Notes: a model not told the origin generated them from the sequence alone. Positions 1 to 7,243 are shown, numbered from the stretch's first letter. The stretch is 14,896 bases of DNA from an uncultured Armatimonadota bacterium (GCA_903881535.1 CAIRTT010000648.1:1-14896), one strand, 5' to 3'. Numbers and translations: made by a program.

Positions 1-30
1 GAGCCCGGTTCAAAAGACCGGGCTCTTTTT
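1..30 (+). terminator. Intrinsic terminator of an upstream gene outside the window
   Basis: A perfect 9-bp stem (1-9 GAGCCCGGT with 17-25 ACCGGGCTC) closes a 7-base loop and is followed at once by five T. This is a canonical Rho-independent terminator for transcription entering from the left. It lies only 23 bases before the next start codon. Confidence 0.9.
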
Positions 31-53
31 CATGGCCATCCACAAACGTCCCA

Positions 54-2126
54 ATGCTTAAATCAACTTTCTTCTACACCACTCTTTGCTCCATGATTGT
101 TCTTGGAATGGCGTCGGGAGTACTCGCATCCCCCGTGGCCCCGGATGCCTGGTCCCGTCCAAATATCAAGCTCCCCAAGGCTGAAGCTTCTCCTGTCATT
201 GATGGCCGCTTGGATGACCCTGCGTGGCGGAATGCCCTCCGTATCAAGTCGTTTGATCGCTTCACCGGGGATGCGCCTGTTGTTGAGCAGACGGATGCCT
301 GGGTCACCACCGATGGCAAGACATTGTTTGTTGCTTTCCACTGCCACGACAAGGAACCAGAAAAACAGCGTAAGAGTGAGACACAGCGCGGCAGCCAGGC
401 CGTCTGGGGGGATGACCACGTAACCGTCCTCGTGGATAGCCAGCACCTCCACCGCGGGATGTCAACATTTTCAGTGAATGCCAATGGCACTCAAGTGGAT
501 GCCCTTGAGGGCGGCACCGCGGGAAATATCACGTGGGCCGGCGACTGGAAAGCAAGTGTTCGCCAAACCGATGATGGCTGGATTGCGGAGCTTGCGATTC
601 CCTTCTCGATGATGCGGCATCCCAAGGGAGCAGACTCCATCGGCTTGGTCCTGATGCGCTCGATGAACCGTGAGAGCAACCCAATGGTATGGCCGCAGAT
701 CCCTGTCGAAGGCCAATCAATGGGCGCTGTGCCACAGTTCATGCCCGATATCCAGCTCCCATCCCAAATGCCCGATATCCGCCCTAAATCCGTTATCTTG
801 CCGTTCATGCTTGGCACGGTCAAACCAGATGGCCAGCGCGCACGCTTTGGTGTCGATATCAAGCAACCAATCAGCACGACCCTAACCGGGCTGGTTGCCA
901 TCAACCCCGATTTTCAAACGATTGAGCAACAAGTCGCATCGGTGAACCTCTCGTACAACGAACAGTTTGTAGAAGACCGCCGGCCATTCTTTGCGGAAGG
1001 CGCGCAGTTCCTCCCCGATGTCGAATTGCTCTACACGCGCAGAATAGGACAGTTTGACTCCGGCATGAAAGTTGTTGGCCGCCAAGGACCAACATCGATA
1101 GGCTTTCTTTCGACCACCGCCCGCTCGACGCCAAATGACCGGGACACGATGGCGATGTCGGTCAACCAGGCCAGCGGCCTCTTCAGCGGCTATGGCGTTT
1201 CGGCGACATTGGATAATCAATACGGCGTTTCAGCCAACCGTACAGCGCGCGCTTATGCAAACCATGGCTGGGTCAAAGGGGACCGCCGGAACAGCATCTT
1301 TGCCGTCAAAACGCAGTCTTGGCTCAACGATGACCCGCTCGGTGGTGACAGTGACTTCGGCATCAACAGCAATGCCACCACTGGCAAAGTACGCTACTCA
1401 TTCCTTCGGTCCATTATGTCCCGTGACTTTACGAGTAACCTTGGCTTGCTTCGGAATCCTGACCGACTGAATCACAACGCAAACATCGGACTGACAAACA
1501 GGTTTGACCGCGGTCCCGTGCAGTCCTATGACATCAATGCAGGCTTTGATATCGCGGACCGGATTAGTAATGGCCAGTTTTTCTACCGGACGTTCTATTC
1601 CAATATGTCATCCCTTTTGCGCAGCGGCTGGAGCGCCGGCTTGAACCTATCGCAGGGCGAGCGTAAACAGGATGAGCAGACACGTTATGAGGACTACTAC
1701 ACTGGGCTGAATGTTGGATGGAACCAGCGGACGCTCTTCCAAGGCGGCATGGTGAGCTTTGGACGGGGCCGGCAAATCGGGCAGGGTGTTCGCGACTTTG
1801 GTGTTTCGCAAGGGATTCTGATCAGCAAGCCGTTTTCGGTGTATGCGCGTTATAACCAACAGCAACGTACGGAGCAGACCGTGCGTCAGACCATCATCAC
1901 CGGAACGGTCCGTTTGGATACGCTGCGCACGGTTTCTCTTCGGCTAGTGTCTCAAAACGGAACAGGGAATGCCGCAAATGTCGGTGCACAAACAGGCACG
2001 AACATTTACCTTGCCTATGCGCAAAAGTCGCGCAGCGGAGGGGCGGACTACTTCTTTGTCATCGGTGATCCGAATGCTCCGAACACCCGGAACCAAGTCA
2101 CATTGAAAGTCATAAAGCCCCTCTAA
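54..2126 (+). CDS. Outer-membrane protein with CBM9-like N-domain and DUF5916 beta-barrel
   Basis: The 690-residue protein starts with a likely Sec signal peptide (residues 1-26; Lys3, hydrophobic core, cleavage near VLA-S). A family-9-like carbohydrate-binding domain follows at about 45-225, opening with the typical PVIDGRLDDPAW (47-58). The rest matches DUF5916: the signature INPDF...E (about 283-290) and RPFFAEG (about 311-317) is followed by a long stretch of alternating polar and aromatic residues fit for beta strands. Known members are outer-membrane or secreted proteins of unsettled function, often near glycan or peptide degradation genes; no substrate can be inferred here. The ATG at 54 is chosen because it gives the full signal peptide; it has neither a Shine-Dalgarno nor an obvious -10 box. 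An in-frame ATG at 93 would shorten the signal peptide. The gene converges on the epimerase with an 18-base gap. Family assignment is firm, role unknown. Confidence 0.85.
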   Translation: MLKSTFFYTTLCSMIVLGMASGVLASPVAPDAWSRPNIKLPKAEASPVIDGRLDDPAWRNALRIKSFDRFTGDAPVVEQTDAWVTTDGKTLFVAFHCHDKEPEKQRKSETQRGSQAVWGDDHVTVLVDSQHLHRGMSTFSVNANGTQVDALEGGTAGNITWAGDWKASVRQTDDGWIAELAIPFSMMRHPKGADSIGLVLMRSMNRESNPMVWPQIPVEGQSMGAVPQFMPDIQLPSQMPDIRPKSVILPFMLGTVKPDGQRARFGVDIKQPISTTLTGLVAINPDFQTIEQQVASVNLSYNEQFVEDRRPFFAEGAQFLPDVELLYTRRIGQFDSGMKVVGRQGPTSIGFLSTTARSTPNDRDTMAMSVNQASGLFSGYGVSATLDNQYGVSANRTARAYANHGWVKGDRRNSIFAVKTQSWLNDDPLGGDSDFGINSNATTGKVRYSFLRSIMSRDFTSNLGLLRNPDRLNHNANIGLTNRFDRGPVQSYDINAGFDIADRISNGQFFYRTFYSNMSSLLRSGWSAGLNLSQGERKQDEQTRYEDYYTGLNVGWNQRTLFQGGMVSFGRGRQIGQGVRDFGVSQGILISKPFSVYARYNQQQRTEQTVRQTIITGTVRLDTLRTVSLRLVSQNGTGNAANVGAQTGTNIYLAYAQKSRSGGADYFFVIGDPNAPNTRNQVTLKVIKPL

Positions 2127-2144
2127 CGAGCTGTCTCCGAGAGC

Positions 2145-3068
2145 CTAAACTCCCCACCATGGCAGCCCTTGGGGAGGATAATAGGTTTCCGCTGTTCCAC
2201 GTTGCAGGCTTGCGATGTAGCCATCAAAGCCAAACTGCGGCCGGTAGCCAAGGACATCCATTGCCTTTGAAACCGGCCAGAGCGTCCGCCCCCAGATAAG
2301 TGGGCGGGCATCAATACCCTTCTCTGCAAACAATGCATTGCACCCTGGGAAGCGCTGCTCGAGAACTGCGAGAGGGTCTGCGTGGAGTGCTTGGGCATCG
2401 GATGGCGTGAACGCCAAGGGTGCCATGATGTTGAACGCATCGAAGCCGCCATCAGGCTCGTGGGTCAGCGAGAGGTTGACCGCTTGAGCCACATCACGGT
2501 CATCCACGCCGCCAAACAGCAGCCGAAAGCCATACTTGTCGATGTTGCTCTCCGGCACAAACATCCCGAGGCGCAACGCCACGGTTGTAATCCCCCACTT
2601 ACGCGCATAAACAGCCGCCATTTCCTCGCAGAGCTTTTTGGACATCCCGTAGACATCCCCTGGCAAGAGAGCGTTGCTCTCATCCACAACACTCCAAGCA
2701 TCGTCAGGTGCCCGGGCGCTGTCGCCGTAAACACCCATCGTGGAGCAGAGGACAATGCGCTTGATCCCTGCCTCCCGGGCCGCCTCGTAGATGTTAAACG
2801 TTCCCGTGACATTGATGGCCCAGAAGTCCTCGGGACGCCATTTGGCCAAGTGGATACCGTGAAGCGCTGCCGCATGAACGATGGCATCCACGCCGGACAC
2901 GGCTGTGCGGACATCATCGATATTGCGGACATCACCAACAATCGTCTCCGCCCCAGTCTCGCCAAGGTCACGGAAATCGAAGAGACGTAGCGAGTGACCG
3001 GCAGCTAGGAGTGCGGGGATGATAGCGCGGCCGAGGTTTCCTCCCGCGCCAGTGATCAGGATCTTCAT
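2145..3068 (-). CDS. NAD(P)-dependent epimerase/dehydratase (extended SDR)
   Basis: The 307-residue protein is an extended short-chain dehydrogenase/reductase. It has the Rossmann loop GAGGNLG (7-13), an acidic/basic patch after beta-2 (DFRD, 31-34), GDV (45-47), the HAA segment (65-67), a Ser/Thr after beta-5 (S109/T110), and the catalytic YxxxK as Tyr140 and Lys144. The length is normal for NAD-dependent sugar-nucleotide epimerase/dehydratases. The substrate cannot be read from the sequence; UDP/GDP-sugars are the family norm, but hydroxysteroid-like or other small substrates are possible. It is monocistronic and divergent from the hydrolase, with about 80 bases between the two starts. The upstream region shows no clear Shine-Dalgarno. 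No signal peptide, so cytoplasmic. The stop is TAG. The family is certain, the reaction is not. Confidence 0.88.
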   Translation of the reverse strand: MKILITGAGGNLGRAIIPALLAAGHSLRLFDFRDLGETGAETIVGDVRNIDDVRTAVSGVDAIVHAAALHGIHLAKWRPEDFWAINVTGTFNIYEAAREAGIKRIVLCSTMGVYGDSARAPDDAWSVVDESNALLPGDVYGMSKKLCEEMAAVYARKWGITTVALRLGMFVPESNIDKYGFRLLFGGVDDRDVAQAVNLSLTHEPDGGFDAFNIMAPLAFTPSDAQALHADPLAVLEQRFPGCNALFAEKGIDARPLIWGRTLWPVSKAMDVLGYRPQFGFDGYIASLQRGTAETYYPPQGLPWWGV

Positions 3069-3138
3069 ATGCGATTCATTCCCGGAATGTCATTGCGATT
3101 CCTGCGGCGGGTTGCATTCCGCACGGATGTCTGTTTTG

Positions 3139-3144
3139 TACAAT
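3139..3144 (+). promoter_or_regulatory. -10 box (TACAAT) placed for a leaderless hydrolase mRNA
   Basis: TACAAT matches the sigma-70 consensus at five of six positions and ends exactly 5 bases before the ATG at 3150, so the predicted transcription start falls on or within a base or two of that ATG. No Shine-Dalgarno lies between. No good -35 is visible at 16-18 bp. Confidence 0.5.
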
Positions 3145-3149
3145 GAGTG

Positions 3150-3995
3150 ATGTCCAAATCCCGTTTTGCCATCGTGGCCTGCTTTGCTGCATTGATTTTC
3201 TGGATGCCCGTTCAGCAGTCAGTGTTAGCCCAGGAAACGAAGAAAGTTGCGCACACAACTGTCCGAAATGTCGCCTACCGAGAGAATCCAGAGAACGACA
3301 AGGGAATCGATACACGGTGCAGGGTTGATGTCCATCACCCAAAGTCAAAAGGCTTCGCAACCGTGGTCTGGTTCCACGGCGGCGGGCTGACGGGTGGGAA
3401 TCGCAGTATCCCGGATGGCCTGAAGGACAAAGGGATTGCCGTTGTGGCGGCGGGTTATCGTCTCAACCCGGATGTGAAGTCGCCAACGTACATCGAGGAT
3501 GCAGCTGCGGCCGTCGCGTGGACCATCAAGAATATCGGGAAGTACGGCGGCGACCCGACAAAGATTTTCGTGTCCGGGCACAGCGCGGGCGGCTACTTGA
3601 GCGCGATGATTGGGCTGGACAAGCGCTGGCTTGCGCCGCACGGAATCGATCCGGATACGCTAGCGGGTTTGATTCCGCTGAGCCCGCAGGCGATCACCCA
3701 CTACACGATTCGTAAGGAGAGGGGCATCGCGGACACCAAGGTGGTCGTGGATGACCTTGCACCCATAAACCATGTCCGCCCGGATGCACCTCCAATCCTC
3801 TTGGTGACGGGCGATCGCGAGCTGGAGCTGCTTGGCCGTTATGAAGAGAATGCGTACTTCTGGCGGATGTTCAAGGTTGTCGGCCACAAGGATGTTCAGT
3901 TGAAGGAGCTCCAGGGCTTCAACCACGGGAACATGGGCGATGCGGCATTGCCGCTCGTGGTGGAGTTTGTGCGGAAGCGTGTGGGAGGGAAATGA
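3150..3995 (+). CDS. Secreted alpha/beta hydrolase (esterase/lipase-like)
   Basis: Residues 1-27 form a signal peptide (Lys3, hydrophobic stretch, VLA-Q cleavage), so the 281-residue enzyme is exported. The mature part is an alpha/beta hydrolase with oxyanion-hole motif HGGG (76-79), nucleophile elbow GHSAGG with Ser145, likely acid Asp222 (TGDREL) and His259 (FNHGNM). This pattern fits the hormone-sensitive-lipase/BD-FAE type carboxylesterases that deacylate small esters or plant polysaccharides; the natural substrate is unknown. An in-frame GTG at 3147 would add one residue, but the ATG at 3150 is preferred because the TACAAT box at 3139-3144 places the transcript start there. An out-of-frame ATG at 3143 overlaps it. 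The gene stands alone between the divergent epimerase and the small regulator 36 bases downstream, which has its own -10-like box. Confidence 0.85.
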   Translation: MSKSRFAIVACFAALIFWMPVQQSVLAQETKKVAHTTVRNVAYRENPENDKGIDTRCRVDVHHPKSKGFATVVWFHGGGLTGGNRSIPDGLKDKGIAVVAAGYRLNPDVKSPTYIEDAAAAVAWTIKNIGKYGGDPTKIFVSGHSAGGYLSAMIGLDKRWLAPHGIDPDTLAGLIPLSPQAITHYTIRKERGIADTKVVVDDLAPINHVRPDAPPILLVTGDRELELLGRYEENAYFWRMFKVVGHKDVQLKELQGFNHGNMGDAALPLVVEFVRKRVGGK

Positions 3996-4018
3996 GCTAG
4001 CGCATGCATCTTTTTTGG

Positions 4019-4026
4019 TACACAAT
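4019..4026 (+). promoter_or_regulatory. -10-like element (TACACAAT) just before the Xre gene
   Basis: The octamer contains CACAAT (4 of 6 to consensus) ending 5 bases before the ATG at 4032. This is the same spacing as at the hydrolase gene, and there is no Shine-Dalgarno. It supports independent, leaderless transcription, though the hexamer is weaker than the others. Confidence 0.35.
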
Positions 4027-4031
4027 TAGCA

Positions 4032-4319
4032 ATGAATGACGATAACGTGGGATCTGACTTTGATGACTTTCTCCGTAGCGAAGGAAACCTCGAAGCAGCA
4101 GAACACATCGCGAGTAAACGGGTGCTTGCGTTTCAGATTCGTGAAGCGTTGACTACAGATTCGATTTCGGTATCCGAGCTCGCACGTCGGATGAACACCA
4201 GCCGCTCAAGCATCAATAGGCTTCTTGACCCTGATAATCCATCCGTGACCCTCGAAACCATGGAGCGGGTGGCGACTGCGATTGGGCGCCGGCTGGTTGT
4301 ACAGCTCCTGCCAGCGTAA
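4032..4319 (+). CDS. Small Xre/HigA-type helix-turn-helix protein
   Basis: This 95-residue protein carries a Cro/C1-type helix-turn-helix at about 31-86: the recognition region is SVSELARRMNTSRSSINRLLDP, and the following VTLETMERVATAIGRRL is typical of HigA/antitoxin-like Xre proteins. The acidic start (DDFLRSEG) is also usual in that group. Such proteins are commonly the DNA-binding antitoxin of a RelE/HigB-type pair, but no toxin-like ORF flanks it: upstream is an exported hydrolase and downstream a convergent CotH-like gene. It is therefore either an orphan antitoxin or a stand-alone regulator. The ATG at 4032 is preferred; another ATG four bases later is out of frame. DNA-binding is well supported, target and partner unknown. 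Confidence 0.8.
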   Translation: MNDDNVGSDFDDFLRSEGNLEAAEHIASKRVLAFQIREALTTDSISVSELARRMNTSRSSINRLLDPDNPSVTLETMERVATAIGRRLVVQLLPA

Positions 4320-4344
4320 CCAATCGCCCGCGCACGGTTCACAC

Positions 4345-6051
4345 CTACCGCTTCTTCTTCACTGCTCCCGCGGGCTTCTTTACCGGAGGCTTTGGCTTTC
4401 CAGCGACTGGTTTTACACCCGCCGGCTTTGGTTTCGTGGGGGGTACAGGCTTGACTGTTTCAGGCGCCTTTGTCCGGATGAGCACCGGAGCATAGAACCA
4501 CACCTGGCCGCGGCGTGCGCGCACTTCACAGGTCAAAATGACTTCCCGGCGTTCATCCGTGATCACAAATGGGAAGAGGAGCTCTTTCTCAGCCGTTCCT
4601 TCGACGCGCTCGTTACGGGACATGTCACCGAGACGGATTCCCGCTGCGCTTGCATTACCATCCTCCATCGGTTGGAGGTCCTTCGTCCGGCAGGTAACCT
4701 TGAAGTTGTACTCACCAGCCCCTAGGACGACGGTTGCCCGCCAAGCCGCAATACACACACCGCTGCGTCCAACCTTGATGGAATAAGACCACAAGCCTTC
4801 GTTGGAAACACTGCTTTCAAGCTTTGTATCGGCAACCTGGAATGTCTTTTTCCACTCCGATGGGTATCCGGTGTTTGTCTCATCAAAAAGGAGTGGTGCA
4901 GGTAGTGGCGGCTCGGCGACGCGTAGCTGTCCGGCAACATTTGCAGCACGTTCGGGAATGCGACGCTTCCAGTCATCCGCAGCGCCTCTCTGCGCTTTGG
5001 CTGCATCATTGCTGATCTGTTGCTGCGCATACAGAAGGCGGCCGGTGACTTGCTCGATTCCCTGGACAACAGGACCGTTCTGCGACATCAGAGGCAGCAT
5101 TTCCGCGATGCGTTTACGGTATTGCTGGCGCCACGCCGGGTTTTGGAGGACGACGCCAGCGACCATCCCGCGAGGCTGATCAAACATCGAGAAGCCCATG
5201 TCGCCAAGCATCTGATCCATACCGTGTGGCATAAAATGCGCGATGCCTTTGGTGTCGATGTAGACCCGGTAGTTGTTGACATTGTTGCAGTAGCCATCCC
5301 AGTGACAGAGCATCCGCTCTCCCGCCATAAATGTCAAAAACGATGGGATATCGAGGACTTTTTCCAGTGCCTTCCAGCGTTCAAACGGGTTTGGGAGGCG
5401 GCAGGCATTCACAACGGCTGTCAGGTCTAAGCGAGTTACATCCCCTTTACCGGCATCCCGTTCGAGAGGCGCATCGATGTCCTGGACAAAGCCACCATCG
5501 TAGAGGTTGCCATTGGGGTCTTTGAACCAGCGCTTCAGAAATGTCTTATCAAAGCCTTCTTTAAGGACGTACATCCCGACATCCCGGCCGTTCAGCGAGA
5601 CGCGTGCATGCGAAACGCGTGTCGCAGGATAGCCAGCGCTGCGGAAGAGCAGTGAGCTGGTGAATTCGGAGAGCAGGGTGCCATCCTGAACGGAGTTGTT
5701 GAGATGGAATTTATCCATCCCGTGGAAGCTCTGCCCCTTTTTGAACTTGTCCACATTAATGGTCAGCGCCGGGCGGTCTTCCCAAGCGCGCGTGCTGCCG
5801 GCGGCGCCTTTGAGCTTGATACCGACATTTTGGTAGACAGTCCGGTCATTCTCGATGACGGTGCCGTGGACGTAGGGCCGCTCGGGTTGCTTGAAGCGCT
5901 CAACCTCCCCCGGCGGGAGCTCAACGCGTAGACGAAGGATTTCTCCGCGATCGAAATAGGTATCCGAGTCATCCATCGATGAGACAAAGCCTGCCCCGCC
6001 TGGGATAAAGCTGCGCGAAGCCGGGACCACAACACGTCGCAAATGCATCAT
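4345..6051 (-). CDS. CotH-kinase-like protein with C-terminal beta-sandwich and Pro/Lys tail
   Basis: The 568-residue product has a CotH-type domain at about 40-375: GIKLKG (77-82), FHLNN (115-119), YVLKEGFDKTFLKRWF (161-176), HWDGYCNNVNNY (250-261) and HGMDQ (276-280). Together these are the ATP- and metal-binding motifs of the atypical kinase family named after Bacillus spore-coat CotH. A second segment (about 385-525) looks like a carbohydrate-binding-type beta sandwich. The last roughly 40 residues are rich in Pro, Lys and Val (KPxP repeats, ending KKKR), a likely unstructured cationic tail. No clear signal peptide starts at the ATG, although MMHLRR is followed by a modest hydrophobic run. 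The start is supported by a TATACT box ending 6 bases upstream; a second ATG follows immediately. Nothing sporulation-related is nearby, so the protein substrate is unknown. Confidence 0.85.
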   Translation of the reverse strand: MMHLRRVVVPASRSFIPGGAGFVSSMDDSDTYFDRGEILRLRVELPPGEVERFKQPERPYVHGTVIENDRTVYQNVGIKLKGAAGSTRAWEDRPALTINVDKFKKGQSFHGMDKFHLNNSVQDGTLLSEFTSSLLFRSAGYPATRVSHARVSLNGRDVGMYVLKEGFDKTFLKRWFKDPNGNLYDGGFVQDIDAPLERDAGKGDVTRLDLTAVVNACRLPNPFERWKALEKVLDIPSFLTFMAGERMLCHWDGYCNNVNNYRVYIDTKGIAHFMPHGMDQMLGDMGFSMFDQPRGMVAGVVLQNPAWRQQYRKRIAEMLPLMSQNGPVVQGIEQVTGRLLYAQQQISNDAAKAQRGAADDWKRRIPERAANVAGQLRVAEPPLPAPLLFDETNTGYPSEWKKTFQVADTKLESSVSNEGLWSYSIKVGRSGVCIAAWRATVVLGAGEYNFKVTCRTKDLQPMEDGNASAAGIRLGDMSRNERVEGTAEKELLFPFVITDERREVILTCEVRARRGQVWFYAPVLIRTKAPETVKPVPPTKPKPAGVKPVAGKPKPPVKKPAGAVKKKR

Positions 6052-6057
6052 GGGGGG

Positions 6058-6063
6058 AGTATA
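6058..6063 (-). promoter_or_regulatory. -10 box (TATACT) placed for a leaderless CotH-like mRNA
   Basis: Reading the minus strand, TATACT (5 of 6 to consensus) is followed by six C and then the ATG at 6051. That spacing puts the predicted transcript start at the start codon, and no ribosome-binding site fits in the C-run. No convincing -35 is seen. Confidence 0.5.
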
Positions 6064-6179
6064 CGGGTCAGATGGGATTTACGGTTATCCGGGATGTTTG
6101 GATTTATTCAGTGACCTTATTAACACAGCCGCATGCGGATGGGAAAAAGTAGCAAAATTGAGTATGGACGGTGTTTGAG

Positions 6180-6281
6180 AATCCGTGTCCAATGGGTGTG
6201 ACCTCAATACCACTCAGGCCTCCCGGCGAACCCGCTCCACGGATTGAAGTGTTTCACTCTTGCCGGGAGGCACCTTTTTTT
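6180..6281 (+). ncRNA. Candidate structured small RNA ending in a terminator-like hairpin
   Basis: Two perfect inverted repeats interleave. 6180-6187 (AATCCGTG) pairs with 6238-6245 (CACGGATT), and 6218-6227 (GCCTCCCGGC) pairs with 6262-6271 (GCCGGGAGGC). The order is A, B, A', B', so they form either a pseudoknot or two alternative folds. The second helix is followed by three bases and seven T (6275-6281), like an intrinsic terminator. A 4-bp AGTG/CACT hairpin (6248-6258) sits in its loop. No plus-strand gene lies upstream that this could terminate, since both neighbours are on the minus strand, so a short independent RNA is a reasonable guess. I saw no convincing promoter and match no known RNA family. 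The T-run could be chance and the inverted repeat simply a dispersed element. Confidence 0.3.
6258..6275 (+). repeat. 18-base direct repeat, copy 1
   Basis: TCTTGCCGGGAGGCACCT is identical to the copy at 6386-6403, 128 bases downstream in the same orientation. The 10-mer GCCGGGAGGC in it also occurs inverted at 6218-6227. Outside the 18 bases the two copies diverge. Confidence 0.8.
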
Positions 6282-6385
6282 GATGAGGGAAGATTTACCT
6301 TGTTCTTCGATCGAAGGCATCAACTTACTGTCGCCTAGTGCTCCCGAAGAAAGAGAAGCCCCGCTTCCAAGCTGAGTTTTTCTCG

Positions 6386-6403
6386 TCTTGCCGGGAGGCA
6401 CCT
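6386..6403 (+). repeat. 18-base direct repeat, copy 2
   Basis: This is the second identical copy, ending 4 bases from the stop codon of the DUF1801 gene. Here no T-run follows, so this copy is not terminator-like on the plus strand. Confidence 0.8.
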
Positions 6404-6407
6404 CCGC

Positions 6408-6965
6408 TCACTCACTAACCAATTCAATCCCTCTCCCAACCATGTCCACCAACAGCTCCTCATCCACATCCCAATCCTGCGGAATCTGAATCGTCTTCTT
6501 GTTGAGATTCAACCCTCCGAGCCGCGGCAAAAACTCCTCAAGCACAACCGGATTAAATGGCGCAATCAACACATGGTTCTTCGCAATGGACAATCCAAAA
6601 ATGTACTCTTTCCCCAGCTTGACCATCGGTTGGTTCCACGCAATCACCTGCTCGAGCTCCGGATATGCCTTCATGATCACACCATAAATCTTGCGAACCA
6701 ATGCCTGCTTTTCTGGGGAATGCTCTTCCAGATAGCCATCCAGATCTTCGTAGCGCCGGCTCGTCTTCGAACCGCGGCAGAACAGCACAACCGCACTCGC
6801 ATGGGCCTGCGAAAACCCATGGCTCTCACGGAAAACCGCTACCTGCTGCAAATACGGCTTGCCCGCATGCTCCGCAAACACATCAAACCAAACCTGCATC
6901 GCCTGGCCATGCTTCTTCTCAATCGCTGGAAATGCCGCATCACGATTCGGGTTCTTCTCTGCCAT
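6408..6965 (-). CDS. DUF4287-DUF1801 fusion protein
   Basis: The 185-residue protein combines two small domains. Residues about 10-65 (HGQAMQVWFDVF...HGFSQAHASAVV) resemble DUF4287, and about 70-180 resemble DUF1801 (YdhG/frataxin-like fold): EHSPEKQALVRKIYGVI, then the family hallmark of a predicted core strand carrying an aromatic residue (IAWNQPM, 108-114) and a C-terminal IPQDWDVDEELLVDMV. DUF1801 members have been linked to iron handling or stress in some Bacillus species, but the biochemical role is generally unknown. The protein is cytoplasmic, with no signal peptide. The start ATG has no Shine-Dalgarno; a weak TAATTG lies 7 bases upstream. It is probably a single-gene unit. Domain calls are fairly secure, function open. 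Confidence 0.8.
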   Translation of the reverse strand: MAEKNPNRDAAFPAIEKKHGQAMQVWFDVFAEHAGKPYLQQVAVFRESHGFSQAHASAVVLFCRGSKTSRRYEDLDGYLEEHSPEKQALVRKIYGVIMKAYPELEQVIAWNQPMVKLGKEYIFGLSIAKNHVLIAPFNPVVLEEFLPRLGGLNLNKKTIQIPQDWDVDEELLVDMVGRGIELVSE

Positions 6966-7080
6966 GCTAAGTCAATTACCACTCAGACACGGCAACAGCC
7001 ACAGCGGTTTTCACCGTTAGTGACATATAAATGCGAAGCGACATCGGAGAGATTTTCGCTACATTTATCCTCACCTCGCG

Positions 7081-7212
7081 ATGTACAACGCTGAGAACGA
7101 ATGCGGAACCGGCGCCATCGTCCCGCATATCGATAAGCGCATCCATCCGTATTGGCTTCGGATTCGAACGGCTCCTGGCACGGATGCCATCGCGGACATC
7201 ACCTTCCGCTGA
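7081..7212 (+). CDS. Possible small protein of 43 residues upstream of yebC
   Basis: An ATG at 7081 opens 43 codons ending in TGA. The product begins MYNAENECGTGAIVPHIDKR and continues with HPYWLRIRTAPGTDAIADITF. About two thirds of third codon positions are G or C, similar to the real genes around it, and the codons used (ATC, GCC, GGC, CGC) are the ones favoured in this window. Against it, there is no Shine-Dalgarno, the frame is already open without a start back to 7024, and an overlapping minus-strand ORF competes. The sequence matches no family I know; it could also be the tail of a decayed gene. Confidence 0.25.
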   Translation: MYNAENECGTGAIVPHIDKRIHPYWLRIRTAPGTDAIADITFR

Positions 7213-7234
7213 CACGCCGTACCCACACTGCAAA

Positions 7235-7243
7235 TGGTAGACT
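7235..7243 (+). promoter_or_regulatory. Extended -10 promoter of yebC (TGGTAGACT)
   Basis: TG, one base, then TAGACT (4 of 6 to consensus) forms an extended -10 that would start transcription near 7250, leaving a leader of about 30 bases containing the yebC ribosome-binding site. No -35 is evident, which extended -10 promoters can lack. Confidence 0.35.

Larger units (their letters stand above)
6052..6407. other. 356-base stretch without a gene, rich in inverted and direct repeats
   Basis: The stretch lies between two minus-strand genes. Its right half holds an 18-base direct repeat, a 10-bp inverted repeat and a T-run on the plus strand, listed separately. The left half (6064-6179) is AT-richer and holds the upstream region of the CotH-like gene. 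A 65-codon minus-strand ORF crosses the repeats but has no family resemblance. No tRNA or known riboswitch was recognised. Confidence 0.6.

Noticed and set aside
741..782. Direct repeat ATGCCCGATATCC, twice, 14 bases apart
   Set aside because: It is inside the DUF5916 gene and encodes a repeated MPDI; a small coding duplication, not a separate element.
2382..2990. Plus-strand ORF of 202 codons
   Set aside because: It lies wholly opposite the epimerase gene, whose motifs are complete; the ORF is a shadow of its codon bias.
6355..6367. GAAGC/GCTTC hairpin with pyrimidine run as terminator for the DUF1801 gene (minus strand)
   Set aside because: The stem is only 5 bp, the loop 3 bases, and the following run is interrupted (TCTTTCTT); too weak to call.
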